From Paraspadella gotoi (Eukaryota; Chaetognatha), in assembly GCA_051294375.1 (NCBI GenBank), contig CM119271.1, forward strand, positions 12,335,235-12,399,234: a DNA stretch of 64,000 nt. The letters run 5' to 3'. The position numbers and the translations under genes were made by a program. The notes under the pieces are model-generated. The model worked only from the letters and a program-made list of their open reading frames with translations. It was not told the origin of the DNA and searched no databases. Positions 1-11,559 of this stretch are shown in pieces; position 1 is the first letter of the stretch, and each line of letters opens with the position of its first letter.

Positions 1-133
1 AGACGCGCATGCGTCGATGGGCGAAGTCGGGCGTGGATACCCGATTTAGATTTTAGATTTTAAATTAAAATTGAAAATAAACATTTTAATTTATATTTCG
101 ATTCATTTTTTTTAAAACTTGGATATAATTTTA

Positions 134-967
134 CAGGGGTGGGACCCTATATCGAGACAAAACTTAACGTCCTGCCCTGTCTGAACGATTTGAGATACAA
201 TAATAAAATGAGTGGCAAAAGGGTTTTTTTGGCTTTTTACTTTTATATACAATGAAACAAAGAAATTTTTAAGCAACTACAAGGCGTCGTGGATGTTTTC
301 AAAACATTTGGTCGTTTTTGTGCGCGCGCATTGTATTGCATACGATAAAAGCCATACTTGTTAATATTTTTCAGTGGTCGTTTCTGAACATGACAGTGTA
401 ATTAATGTCTGATCTTCAATTCACCTGATTTTAAGTTTTTCATCCCTATCCAAATTAAACCTATTTAATTTTTTTTTCAGGAAAGGAAGACAAAATTTTA
501 GGAAGATTTTTTTTCTTATTTTTTTGACGCTTTTATTATGCATTCAGAAATCTACCTTAATTATCTAAAAATATCGTTAATAAATTGTTTGATAACAGTA
601 AGTTTTAATAAAAATTAAACCATAACAGTAACTTACCCAAACCTTACCTGCTTACTTTAAAATATTCTTAACCAAAATACCATTTACACCTTACCAGAAG
701 TACTTTCAAAAATATTTTCAACTGATATGTCTTAGAATGAGATTTAAATAATAAGTATTCAAACATTTTTCTTTCAAACCGCGCGGAGAAAACCGAGCAG
801 TTGCCTTTGCTGCAACAAAAAAAGCTTTAAATCAAAGAAAAGATTAATATATCGTTTAAAAGCTAAGAGAGAATATTATACAAATATTTATTCAGATTTT
901 AAAAATTATTAAGAGTTTTAGAGTAAGGAGTTTTTAAATTTTGTCTCGATATATGGTGCCACCCCTG
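134..967. mobile_element. hAT-like non-autonomous element (MITE), 0.83 kb
   Basis: The ends are imperfect inverted repeats: the left end begins CAGGGGTGGGACC and the right end closes with GGTGCCACCCCTG. Both continue inward with matching sequence around TCGAGACAAAA and TTTTGTCTCGA. Flanking 8-mers TAATTTTA and TAGATTTA agree at 6 of 8 positions, as expected for an aged 8-bp target duplication. CAGGG-type termini plus 8-bp duplications are typical of the hAT superfamily. The interior is AT-rich with no transposase reading frame. Confidence 0.7.
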
Positions 968-1194
968 TAGATTTAGATTGCTTTTTAAACTTAGATATAT
1001 TTAATATATTTATATATATTTAAGTTTAGCTTTACATTTATATTTCACTCGTTTTTTAGATTTAAATCTAGCTTTAATTTTAGATTTATATATGGAATTA
1101 TTTGACAATTTTAATTTTAAAATTTTAAATTTATGAGTTTCACTTTTTCGATTTCAAAACTTGAAATCTCGCCAAAGAGTTTGGAATAGAAACG
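968..1194. other. AT-rich intergenic stretch
   Basis: The sequence is rich in TTTAGATTTA-type words. No gene, splice signal or structured element was recognised. Confidence 0.5.
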
Positions 1195-1700
1195 GAAGGA
1201 AAGATTCATTAACTTCCGTCGCGAGTTCGTCGCGAGTTAGTCGCGAGTTCGTCGCGAGTTCGTCGCGAGTTCTAGTCGCGAGAGTACCAACTTAGTTTCC
1301 GTCGCGTGTTCGTCAGCGAGTTTCGATCGCGAGTTTCGTCGGAGTTGTCCGAGTCGTGCCGAGTTCAGTCGCCAAGTTGTAATACCAGTGTCGCAGTTCG
1401 TCGCCAGTCGTCGCAGTTCGTCGCAGAGTTCGTTCGCGAAGTTCGTCGCGATGTTACGTCAGGAGTTTCGTCCAGAGTTTCGTCCCAAGTTTCGTCGCCG
1501 AAGTTTCGTTCGCAAGTTTCGTCGCAAGTTAACGGAGCGTGTTCGAATCGCGAGTTTCGTCAGCAGGAGTATTTCGTCGCGAGTTCGTCGCGAGTTCGTC
1601 GCGGAGATTCGTCGTCGAGTTTTCAAAAAAACGTTCGACTATGTGTTCCACCGTCGCGAGTTTCGTCCCAAGTTTCGTCGCGAGTTTCATCGTTCTACCG
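1195..1700. repeat. TCGCGAGTT-type minisatellite
   Basis: Degenerate tandem copies of an 11-12 base unit resembling TCGTCGCGAGTT. The array produces long open frames rich in Arg, Ser, Phe and Val in two frames at once. This is what a short repeat without stops gives, so no protein is called. Confidence 0.85.
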
Positions 1701-1919
1701 TAACAATTTCCGCTCGGTCGCTTTTAAATATCCATTCTCTCGTTTTCCAAATCGTTCCGCTTTTTTCCTTTTTTTTGTTTTTGTTTTGCTGATTCAATGG
1801 TTTTTTTTTTGTTTTTTTTGGTTTCGCTTTTGTTTTTGTTTCTCGTTCGAAATTTGAAAAATGGAGGAAAACGAGAAAAGAAGAGACCGATGACGGATGA
1901 ATGGGCTCAAATACAAAAA

Positions 1920-2510
1920 GAGGAGAGGAGATGATTGGCTGGAAATGATTGGTTGGGGGAGAGATGATTGGCTGGAAACGATTCGGTTGGGGAGAGATGA
2001 GTTGGCTGGAAATGATTGGTTTGGGGAGACATTATTGGCCTGGAAATGATTGGTTGAGGAGAGAGATTATTGGCTGGAAATGATTGGTTGGGGGAGACAT
2101 TAATTGGCTGGAAATGATTGGTTAGGGGAGAGATGATTGGCTGGAATGATTGGTTGGGGGAGAGATATATTGGCTGGAAATGATTGGTTGGGGAGACATT
2201 AATTGGCTGGAAATGATTGGTTGAGGGAGAGATTATTGGCTGGAAATGATTGGTTGAGGGAGAGATTATTGGCTGGAAATTGATTGGTTAGGGGAGAGAT
2301 GATTGGCTGGAAATGATTGGTTGGGGGAGAGATTAAATTGGCTGAAAATTGATTGGTTTGGGGAGAAATTAATTGGCTGGAAATGATTGGTTGGGGGAGA
2401 GATTATGGCTGGAAATGATAGTTGGGGGGAGAGATAATAGGAAAGAGGTCTGGTTGGTTGGTTGGTTGGTTGGTTGGTTGGTTGGTTAGTTGGTTGGTCT
2501 GTCCGTCCAA
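1920..2510. repeat. 33-bp minisatellite followed by (GGTT)n
   Basis: About fifteen degenerate copies of a unit built on ATTGGCTGGAAATGATTGGTTGGGGGAGAG occupy 1920-2445. They are followed by a pure GGTT tetranucleotide run near 2452-2500. Confidence 0.85.
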
Positions 2511-2569
2511 AGGTATTAAATAAAAAAAATTATTATATCTAATTATTAATATAAAAATGTATCCATATA

Positions 2570-2835
2570 AGTAAGTCACTGCGGCTCACCACTTTCACTT
2601 GCCTATTCCTGTAGTTGCTTCGCTTGTACTCACGGAGCAACACTATAAGTCACTTTTCGGTCAGTCTGTCTGTCTGTTGATCGGTCGGTCGGTAGGTCTG
2701 TCCTCTTACGTTAAAAATGCCCATAACTCGATTATAATTTGTTGACTTCAGGAAATCCTGAAACTACAAGGAATAAAAGACGATTTCAATGGTAATGCAC
2801 GGGCTAAGAAAGTTACTGAGGCTCAACACATTGGA
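2570..2835 (+). repeat. Dispersed repeat family A, copy 1
   Basis: This copy contains CTCACGGAGCAAC, CACTTTTCGGTCAGTCTGTC, a GGTC/TGTC-rich stretch, CCATAACTCGATTATAATTTG and GGCTAAGAAAGTTACTGAGG. Recognisable relatives occur at about 13060-13300 and 51290-51612 on the same strand, and at 53500-53570 and 61578-61640 on the other strand. No open frame is conserved between copies. The class of element is unknown. Confidence 0.6.
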
Positions 2836-3065
2836 TGAACCGATGTTGTATTTCAAATTTTAATCGATTTCGTAATTGCGCCATAAGTTTTTTCCTGATT
2901 ATGAAGTCGATGTTAAAAGTATAGACCAGTGGAGAAGAAATGAAGAAAGGAGAAAGGAGTAAGGGCAAAGGGCTAAGGCTAAGGGCAAACATAAGTTGCT
3001 TGCCAGTTTGATTGATGATTATAACATGACAAGTTTTTTTTTCTAAATCCATCTTTGCATGGCAG

Positions 3066-3267
3066 CGTGGAGAGAGAGATTCGGTCTGAAACTGCGTCAC
3101 CAGTAACAACATCAGGGGGCGGCTGTGGCGGCTGCTGCGGCGGCTGTGGATGCGGCGTTGAAGCGGCGAAAAGGAAACGGGACCGCGAAATGTCAAAAAT
3201 TCTTTCCTTGGCGCCGCATTTGCTCCCTTGGCGCCCGGAAGGGGAACAACTAAATGTACTCGGGTGA
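3066..3267 (+). CDS. Candidate exon with a Gly/Cys-rich patch
   Basis: A possible acceptor (GCATGGCAG) is followed by an open frame. Its translation is hydrophilic, with a compact Gly/Cys stretch (GGGCGGCCGGCGCG), then a basic KRKRDRE segment, ending at a TGA at 3265-3267. A GT at 3256 could instead be a donor. I could not chain it by codon phase to the downstream exon at 6499. It may be the end of a small gene, an internal exon, or a chance open frame in GC-rich sequence. Confidence 0.25.
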
Positions 3268-3689
3268 TAGATGACAGTTTGTAGTGATCGTGTCTTTAGA
3301 TGTCGTTAGATGATATATGACAAATAATGAATGATAGATTTATAGGTGTCATTTGATTTGTGATAGATGACGGGTGATAGTTTATAGAAGACAATGATAG
3401 TTATGGATGATAGATGGAAATACTAAGACTAAGTAAAAGGTGATAGATAACAAGTGACAGATAATGACCAAAAATGCGATGAAAAAAATTGTTGCTTTTA
3501 CTTAAAACGATTAGGAATTACAAATTGAAATTATGAAGACGACAACGACAACGATAACGACGACGACGACGACGACGACGACAATAAAATCGCAATCCTT
3601 ATAAAATTCTCGGGAGAAAAAAAATCATCGCAACGAACTTTTAATGAGTCGCACCTTTTTCGTATTGAAGCAGAGATGAAAATATCGTG

Positions 3690-3726
<37 letters not shown>

Positions 3727-3871
3727 CTCCTCTCTTGTCTTCTTCGCATACTTGTTTCATTAGACTCACGTGAAAATTCAAGGAGAATCCCTTGTTTGTT
3801 GTTCCTTTCTAACTCTCAGTCTCTATCTCTCATCCTGCTCTTCCTCAATCGCCCTCATCTCTCTCTTTCTC

Positions 3872-3930
<59 letters not shown>

Positions 3931-5130
3931 CTTCTCTCTCCTCCTTCTCTCATTAGTTCCTTTTTTGTTGTTTACAAAATTATTTTTCTTCTTTCGTGGT
4001 TTAAATGTTTTTTACCTTTTTCCCCCCCACCCTTTTTCTTTTCTTTTCTTTTCTTTTCTTTACTTTCTCTTTTTTACATTTTTTCTTCTTCTTTCTTTTC
4101 TTTTCTTTTCTTTTTCCTTTTCTCTTTTCCTCTCTCCTCATCTCTCCTCCTTCCTCCCCCCTCCCCTCTCCCCCCCTCTCCCCCCTCGCTGTGCGGCTCG
4201 TCTTTTTTCTAGATTCAAAAGGGAATTCTCGAATGGCCCGCCTCTTTAAACGTGGGAGACGGGGATTGGGGATTGGGTATGAGGATTGGGGATGTGGGAA
4301 TGAGTAAGGGTGGGATTGGGGGAGAAGAGACGGGGAATGGGGAAGGGGAATACGGAAGGGGAATACGGATGAGTAAGGGGAGTTGGGAAGGGGATTGGGA
4401 ATGAGTAAGGGGATTGGGGAAGAGAAAGCGGGGATTGTGGGGAAGGAAATACGGATGAGTAAGGGGATTGGGCATGTGGATTGGGGAATGATAAGGTGAG
4501 GGGATTGGGGAGAGAACCGGGCGATTTTGGGGGGGGGGAAAAAGGACAAATATGGAAGGGGATTAATGGATGAGTAAGGGGATTGAGGGGGAGGAAAAAT
4601 GGAAGGGGATATGGATGAGTAAGGGGATTGGGGATGTAGATTGAGTGAAATGGAGTTAAGGGATTTGGAAGAAGAGAACGGCGGGGATGGGGAAGGGGAA
4701 AATGGAAGGGGAATATGGATGGAGTAAGGGAATTGGGGATGTGTGATTGGGAATGAGTACAGCTGGGACTTGGGGAAGCGAAGAACATGGTGAGATTGGG
4801 TGAGGGAACATCGGAGAGGGGAATACGTGATGGAGTATGGGGATTGGGAAGGGGATTGGGAATGAGTAAGGTTGGGATTGGGGAAGGCAATTGGGGCACT
4901 TGGGGAAGGGAAACTATGGAAGGGGATATACGGAGTGAGTATACGGGGGGGAAAAAATTGGGTGGGTTTTTTATAATGTTCGGATTGGGATGCGAGTAAT
5001 GTTGGGATTTGGGGGAGTGAAGAAACGGTTGGAATTGGGCGGAGTGGGCGAATCACGGAAGCGGGAAATAAGGATGAGTAAGCGGGATTTGGTCGAAGGG
5101 GATTGGGATGAGTAAGGGGATGTGGGGTAA
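3690..5130. repeat. CT-rich tract followed by a G-rich minisatellite
   Basis: Positions 3690-4195 are almost pure pyrimidine on the plus strand (CTCTCT, then CTTTT and CCCTC blocks). Positions 4240-5130 switch to a purine-rich array of degenerate units such as GGGGATTGGGGATGAGTAAGG and GGAAGGGGAATACGG. Runs of three or four G recur every few bases, so the plus strand has high G-quadruplex potential. Long open frames on both strands here are by-products of composition. Confidence 0.85.
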
Positions 5131-5577
5131 GGAGAACGGGGAAGTTGTGGAGATTACGGAACTTGAGGTAAAGGTGGAGTTGGAGATGTGGATTTTGGAT
5201 GGGGATGAGGAAGGGAACGGGGATGAAAAAAAGACCGATGTACAGACGGACAGAAAACTTAAAAGAGAACTAGAAAGAGAAAGAAAAGAGAGAAAGTCTT
5301 GGGCGACTGAAAAAGTCATCCCAAGCATCGCGACTCTGAAAGGCTGAACTGGGATGATAGATTCTTAGTAATAAAAAAAGGATAAACATTAAATTTCCCT
5401 TTTTTCTTCCATTTTCCTCCATTTTCTTCCATTTTCGCCCTCAAGCGGCGAAGACAAGAAAGAAAAAACAAAATCTGCCGAAAAAAAAAATTGGGCGAAA
5501 CTTTCGGCGATTAACTTCACAACTTTGGTGATTTTTCGAGTGTGGAAAAAAGGCGGAGAGTGATAGACAAATAAAAG

Positions 5578-5582
5578 AGAGC

Positions 5583-5655
<73 letters not shown>
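5578..5655. repeat. (GA)n microsatellite
   Basis: A near-perfect GA dinucleotide run with two GC interruptions. Confidence 0.95.
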
Positions 5656-5658
<3 letters not shown>

Positions 5659-5927
5659 TTCGGAATTCAAGTAAAAAATGGGTAAAATCGGTGATGTTCG
5701 CAGGTTCAAACTAATTTTAACATCGCTGGAGAAAAAAACTTTCAAAAAAATTTAGTAAAGTTTATAATGAAGACAATCAGTGATGATTAACAATTTAGAA
5801 AAAAGTTAAAAACCCAAAGAATTGTACATTTTGTAGATTTTAAATAAGTCTTTTATCTATTTGTGTCACGTTTATTGACATGCGCTTGTCAGTCTTTTGT
5901 CACCCACTTAGCCCAACGTGTCGTTCG

Positions 5928-6180
5928 GGACAAAGTGCCACGACAAAGGCCCACGACAAAGTGCCACGACAAAGGCCCACGACAAAGTGCCACGACAAAG
6001 GCCCACGACAAAGTGCCACGACAAAGGCCCACAGAGTTACAGACTGACAAACTTGGAAAACGAAACACTTACAAAATAACTGACTTACAGAATGAAAGAC
6101 ATAATGACAGACTGACAGAATGACAGATTGACGAATTAACAGACTGACAGAATGACAAACTGACATAATGACAGACTGTG
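5928..6180. repeat. Minisatellite (CCACGACAAAGTG/GGC) and GACAGACT-type repeats
   Basis: Alternating 13-base units CCACGACAAAGTG and CCACGACAAAGGC run to about 6030. Degenerate ACTGACAGAATGACAG units follow to about 6180. The open frames across this block are repeat-driven. Confidence 0.85.
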
Positions 6181-6498
6181 TCGATTGACTTCCTTGACTT
6201 GAAGGAAAAAAATGAGAATCTTAAAAAATTTAAAAAAGATGGGAACTAAAGTTAAATAACATTGAAACAAACATATATACATTATATATATAATTATATC
6301 ATTATATATGAAATACTGTAAACGAAAATATATGTAGAGTTGAATTGTTCACGCGAATAAAATTCGGGGAAACAAAAGAGGATTGGTTCAGATAGACGCA
6401 CGCCAAAGACGGACAAAGGGACGCCAAAGACGGACAAACGGACGCAAAAGACAAGAAAAAGGATCGAATTTCCAACGGACAAGATTTTCCTTTTTCAG

Positions 6499-7353
6499 GA
6501 ATTGAGAATCAAATTCGAAATGAACTTACGAACGCAGAGAAAGGACCTCTTTCGACTTTCGATGAGAAATCTGAATCTGTTCCCAGAATGTAAATATAAA
6601 CAAGTTTTAGCAAACAATGTCGGATCTGCCCACGATCATTAACGGTAATTAATTAATAAATTAATTAATTTGATCCGAAATGTTTGTTTTAAAGTCTTTT
6701 TGTCACTGACCACGGCAAAAGCAACGACGACGATGATGGCGACGACGACAATGATTGAATAATTAATTGATGGATTAATTGATTAATTAACTGATTAAAT
6801 TATGATTAATAATTAATATATCTTGCATTTATATTTAATATAAAAAAGAGAAGGAGGCATAATCAATTAGTGAAACGGCTCCCGGACCGTCAACCGGATT
6901 CGGCCCCGCACTCTCGACGCCTCCGTCCTTTCGTTCATATCTGAGAGACATTCCTTCATTTTTCGTTGCGGACAAAAGAGCAGTCGGGCGGAGACGTGGC
7001 GTCGCTTTTTCCCCAACAGGTCGTCCCGACGGAAGCAAATTCGTCGTCGTCGGTGACTTTCAGATGTTCGCTTTTGAGGTAAGCTTTTGAGGTAAGCTTT
7101 TGCTTGATAACGATTCCATAGAGAGCATTTTCGAAATAATTATTGTAAAGAGTGATTGAAAAGTTATTAGTTTTTAGTCTCTGGTCTTTTGATAGCTTAC
7201 GTCTTTGCGACTAAATTTGCGAGAACTTTTAAAAAGTTTGCGCTTGCATCTTTTCAGCCCCTTTGGACGCTTATGCAAGGGTGCAGCCTTCTGCTCCTCA
7301 CACTTTTTTTAATATTTTTGTTTTTAAACCTAAAAATGTTTCTTGGTTGGTGA
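6499..7353 (+). CDS. Predicted gene with a C-terminal hydrophobic segment (last three exons)
   Basis: Three exons chain with agreeing codon phases: 6499-6589 (acceptor TTTTTCAG, donor GTAAAT), 6871-7078 (acceptor AATTAG, donor GTAAGC) and 7258-7353 (acceptor TTTTCAG). The first is charged (ENQIRNELTNAEKG). The second contains RDIPSFFVADKR and a VVVGDFQMFAFE segment. The last encodes about 20 hydrophobic residues after PLWTLMQGCS and ends with a short GW tail and TGA, as in a C-terminal membrane anchor. Two AATAAA hexamers lie 55-70 bases after the stop. I do not recognise the family. Upstream exons are uncertain, with the 3066-3267 segment one candidate. Phase agreement is the main support. 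Confidence 0.45.
6600..6845 (-). repeat. Fragment shared with the interior of the 35-kb hAT element
   Basis: The segment around 6611-6650 (CAAACAATGTCGGATCTGCC, then CACGATCATTAACGG and AATTAATT) is the near-identical reverse complement of sequence at about 36836-36890. The GACGACGATGATGG and TTAATTGATTAATT words that follow also recur inside that element. This is probably a fragment of a related element. Part of it lies in the intron between the exons at 6499 and 6871. Confidence 0.6.
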
Positions 7354-7835
7354 TGAATCGGACATGTGTGATTGAGTTACATTAAATCTTGTTAAACTTT
7401 TTGATGTAATAAATTTAATAAATGGATTGAACCTAATCAAACGTTTTCTTTAAAAGAACGAAAATGCCCCAAAAAAACATATCTTGTGAACTTCAATTTA
7501 TAATTTTACTCAATCTCTATTTTGATACCTCCATCTTTTTCAAAAATTAGTAGTTAAAAACACGTTAGTGCTATTAACTTCCTCGCTTAACTGATTGGTT
7601 CAAATAGCTCTTTAAACTTTTGTTTTACTGTATTTAAGACGGAAAAAAATTAAAACAAGCTAAAAAAAATGGTCATCTTTAGGAATCGTAAAAAAATAAA
7701 ATGTTACATGTTTGTCCTTTTTGGAAATATTAAGATTTTATGAAAAGAACCTCTAAAATTTTCAATAATTACTCTGCTTAAGCTATCCGAATATGCCATT
7801 TATATAATTTTTTCCGATTTTAACGTTGACTTCGA

Positions 7836-8401
7836 TCACGGTTCTTCGTTAGGTTCAACAAGTTCGCATGTCTCGCATTTATATATGGGACAGTCGCAAC
7901 AGTCCTTAGTCCGAACCGCGTATTTAAAGCCTAAAAAAAAAGAGTTGACAAAAATAAAGGTTAAGATTTTTTTCTCGCATATGAATATTATTTTTATAAT
8001 TTGAAAATTGTGTTCATTGCTTCATTGAATAAGCATATTTAGGTAACACGGGTCTGTCAATGTAAAAAAATTGCTCATTTATGTTCAGGCCAAGCAATGA
8101 ACCCAATTTTCAAATTATAAAAATTAAAAAAAAAAACATTTCCAGAAAAGTCCTTTAACTTACCCTGTTTGTTGTTTGCCAAACAAACGGTCTTGTCGGG
8201 TTTTGGACAAGGACTCGGGCAACACTTGAATTTCTGGATGCAATGACAACTGCCCTTCCCCACGTAATCGGGAGCCCATTCTGCGCACTCATTTGCACCG
8301 CTGACGACGGGAATCGGTCCGCAAACCTCGTTGCAGTTCCTGACGGAGCAATAAAGGGCAATAGTAGTCAGTAGGTATTAACGTTTTGACATTGAGAGTA
8401 C

Positions 8402-8466
<65 letters not shown>

Positions 8467-8603
8467 CTCTTTTACGAGAGTGCTCCATTTTTGTTAGTTT
8501 ATCCCAGAATATAATATAAAAATAAAATATAATTCTAAATATAAGATGAAATGCGCGTTCTGGGAAAATGAGGCCGAAAGGTTTCCACAAAACGTCTTCG
8601 GTC

Positions 8604-8698
<95 letters not shown>

Positions 8699-9371
8699 AT
8701 TCTGAGTGAAAACGAATAAGTTTAATAAATGAAACTAATTAATCTGAAGAGAAACTGTTACTTACACTGATATGCGCTTTGATAGACTGATGTGACGCTG
8801 AAACGCAAAACGGATGTAGGGGCAAAAAAAATATTGTCAAAAATTCTCGAAATTTAATTGGTTTAACTCGATCCCGTCAAAGAAAAATGTAGGCAATTAT
8901 TTTTTCACTTTTAGAAAGAATTTTAATATCTCACCACATCCGGATTCTCGCGTAGAAATTGGTTGAGACTCATGAGCTCTCTCTTTTGAGAAACGCGTCT
9001 CAGCTGATTATTCAAAGCTGTCAATATGGAAAAATCAAGAAGAATGTTAATAGCAAAGGAGGTAATTATAACTTATGAGGAACGAATTTTCATCGTTATA
9101 TAAATAAAGTCACCGGAAAGAGACTAGATATTGAGGCGACTTACCACCGGTTTTTTTAAACATTTTTAGTTTACTGTAAAAGCCAGTATTTTTGCAAAAA
9201 GTTTTAATGGCAATCTTTGTCGCTTTAAATCAGCATTGCGCCACGTACTGGACCCACATGCAATGTTTTCTCTGTTATTGTCACGGTTTCTCTTTATAAC
9301 TCACCCCGGATGTAAGAGGCTTCAGCCAACGTCACCACGAAAACTAAAAGTAGAATGCCCTTGAGTTCCAT
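7836..9371 (-). CDS. Secreted cysteine-rich protein with signal peptide and dibasic site (five exons)
   Basis: Exons in transcript order are 9371-9305, 9017-8935, 8797-8766, 8339-8164 and 7930-7836. All have GT-AG borders and their phases fit exactly, giving 150 residues. Exon 1 is a signal peptide (MELKG, then ILLLVFVVTLAEA). Exons 2-3 encode a helical charged stretch ending in a Lys-Arg pair, like a propeptide cleavage site. Exons 4-5 encode the cysteine-rich part, about 16 Cys in 90 residues, with CHC, CCPSPCPKPDK and CCDCP motifs, ending NEEP and TGA. It is predicted to enter the secretory pathway. No named family was recognised and I make no claim about activity. A 60-base GA run at 8400-8462, which is CT in the transcript, lies just upstream of the exon-4 acceptor. 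The gene is tail to tail with the plus-strand gene ending at 7353. Confidence 0.75.
8400..8462. repeat. (GA)n microsatellite
   Basis: A pure GA run in intron 3 of the secreted-protein gene. Confidence 0.97.
8606..8697. repeat. (TTA)n microsatellite
   Basis: About thirty uninterrupted TTA units in intron 3 of the secreted-protein gene. Confidence 0.97.
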
Positions 9372-10060
9372 CTTGTCTCAGGGGATAGAGCAGAGTGAGC
9401 GAGATAGAGATAGAGAGAAAGAATTTGATTCAGAGACTTTCCTAAGGAGAGAGAGAGATATTGAATTAGAAATGGCGCAGACCCGATCGGCGATCGGTAT
9501 TTATAACTTTCGTCGAGGAAAGAAAAAATGGAGGAAGGGAAGAAGAAAATTGAGAAGGAGACAATGAACAATAGGAAGAAGAAAATTGAGAAGGAGACAA
9601 TGAACAATAAAAAGAAGAAAAAGATCAATGAAAGGATTTGCTTGTAAAAGGTGAATAAAACAAAAAAACCTTACAGAGCAAGAATAGTAACAATATAACC
9701 AACTGTTTTTTAGCGAGATCGCATTAGGAATTAGATGTGAGATTTTCTATCAATTTTTAGCTATTAATCAATGATTTATGAGAGCATCACAATAACTCTG
9801 GCTTCATTGGTAAGATTGAGGCCGTAAATCCAGTCGATGGATAGAACATTTTCTCTATTTGCAATGAAAAAAGGTGGCTTCACTAATCGATCCACAGTAA
9901 GGAACCTATTGTTTTAACTTTTAACAGTCGGGCAAGTCAAAACTAATAACTATTTTTTTCTGTTTTTAATTCTTAAACTTAATTTAAACCTAAATATTTG
10001 ACCCTAATCTTATTCTTAATCTTAATCTCTAATCTCTAACCCTGAAGAGACAGTAATTAT
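9372..10060. other. Upstream flank of the secreted-protein gene
   Basis: Contains a tandem 41-base duplication around GAAGAAAATTGAGAAGGAGACAATGAACAAT (about 9540-9625). The rest is AT-rich intergenic sequence in which I see no gene. Confidence 0.5.
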
Positions 10061-10064
10061 TGTT

Positions 10065-10272
10065 ATGTGTTTATGAGAGAACCGTTCAATATAAGCAGTC
10101 CCAGAGCTTCAGATCAGGCTGTAACACCGTGTGACAGGCGGGTTAAGCGCCCCGTCCCTCTTGACCGCTAGGTGACCACCGGGCTAGAACCGTTTGGTTG
10201 GGAGACGAATGACTTGCCTCCGGCACCAATGGCCGCTGATAAACGGATGGTGGATTTTAGTCCACCATAACC
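10065..10272 (-). mobile_element. tRNA-derived SINE, copy 1
   Basis: This is the reverse complement of the copy at 30583-30812. Shared landmarks are GGTTAAGCGCCCCGTCCCTC, CACCGGGCTAGAACC, CGAATGACTTGCC and GGTGGATTTTAGTCCACCATAA. Read on the minus strand it has an A-box-like and a B-box-like Pol III promoter word (see copy 2). The copies differ by scattered substitutions and small indels, so they are separate old insertions. Confidence 0.8.
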
Positions 10273-11472
10273 CTATCCTAACTCCTAACCCTAATCCCAA
10301 ATTTCAATCTGTTATCCGTAACCCTTAACCTAATTCTTAGCCAAAAGTATAACCAAATTTCTAACCTTAACTCCATCCTTAATCATAAAACTCGAAACAA
10401 ACCTATTTCACAATTTAAGCTGAAATGGAGTACAATCTGAAAAGATGCCCCATTACAGTATTTAGTCGGGGTAGAATCATTTTGAGAAACTGCGAGTTGG
10501 TTGAATCTCAGTCTTTTACCAAAGAGACAAAGACGTCGAAACCTTTTTCTTTTCAAAGCACTTTCATGACGTCATATTATTTTTCTTTATTAATATAAAA
10601 AACAATATTAAAAAAACGATGAAAATGAAACAAAAGCAATGTTTACTTCGGCCGTATCTTAAATATTTTCAAAAGCGAATGCTCAATAAGAAATACGTAT
10701 TATATAAAACACATAATATCTTACTTTGACTTTGACTCTCTCCGATCCGGATGAACTCAAATAACAGGTTCTTTTTCGGACTTAAAATTTTCAATAAAAT
10801 AGACGCTTTCATTTTTTCTACAAACCAGCTTCATTTTTCGATAATGAGTATTATTTGTTACGAAAACGTCTTTACCAGTCGGTATACTCACGCTCTGTCT
10901 TTTGTCAATAACTTTTTGTATATTGAAGAATAGAACTTTCTTTGTTCATACTTCCTAGGACTTTAACAAAAGATTCTGTATCTATGGATGACAAGATTAA
11001 TGTATATTAAGTTAATATTTAGTCAGTATAAAGTAACATTTAAAGTGCGTTCTATAAAAAACACCAGGCAGTTAGATTAAGGCGTTATGATATTGATGTT
11101 GTTAGTGCATCAGCCTATCTGACAGCAAAACCGAAATGAATCCCAAATTATCTATTAATATGAAATTGGTACAACCAATATAATATACATATATTATATG
11201 TACAACCTATCTATCTCTCTCTCTCTCTCCCCCTCTATCTGCAGGGCGCAAACCAGGAATGGAATCACCGTTCTTGTTTCCTATGTTCCGCCATTCCCTT
11301 CCGTCATATCTCGTCGCTAAAATCTAAACCCATTGAAATCAAATGTAATCTTGAGCGAGGATGCGAACGTAAACAAAACATCGTCTTTACAAGAAACTCG
11401 TAAATCTTTAGCTTACAGATGATTACATTTTTTTCTCCGCAGAATTTTTCAATTTTTTTCTCTCGTTTTCAG
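10273..11472. other. Intergenic, AT-rich
   Basis: No gene was recognised. Short CCTAACCCTAA-type words occur just after the SINE (10270-10330). A family-B fragment (GAAATTGGTACAACCAATAT) lies at 11162-11185, next to a family-A tail (CACCGTTCTTGTTT) near 11265. Confidence 0.5.
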
Positions 11473-11502
11473 CGAACCGAAGTCCTAGGTGGCCGACGCC
11501 GA

Positions 11503-11559
<57 letters not shown>

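Noticed and set aside
1306-1857. Overlapping 183- and 134-codon open frames
   Set aside because: They run through the TCGCGAGTT minisatellite and end in a poly-T stretch; two frames are open at once, as expected of a repeat.
3770-5056. Long Ser/Leu/Pro-rich open frames on both strands
   Set aside because: Composition of the CT-rich and G-rich arrays; no splice structure or conserved motif.
10270-10340. CCTAACCC-type words suggesting a telomeric repeat
   Set aside because: Only a few irregular units; more likely chance or a decayed repeat next to the SINE.
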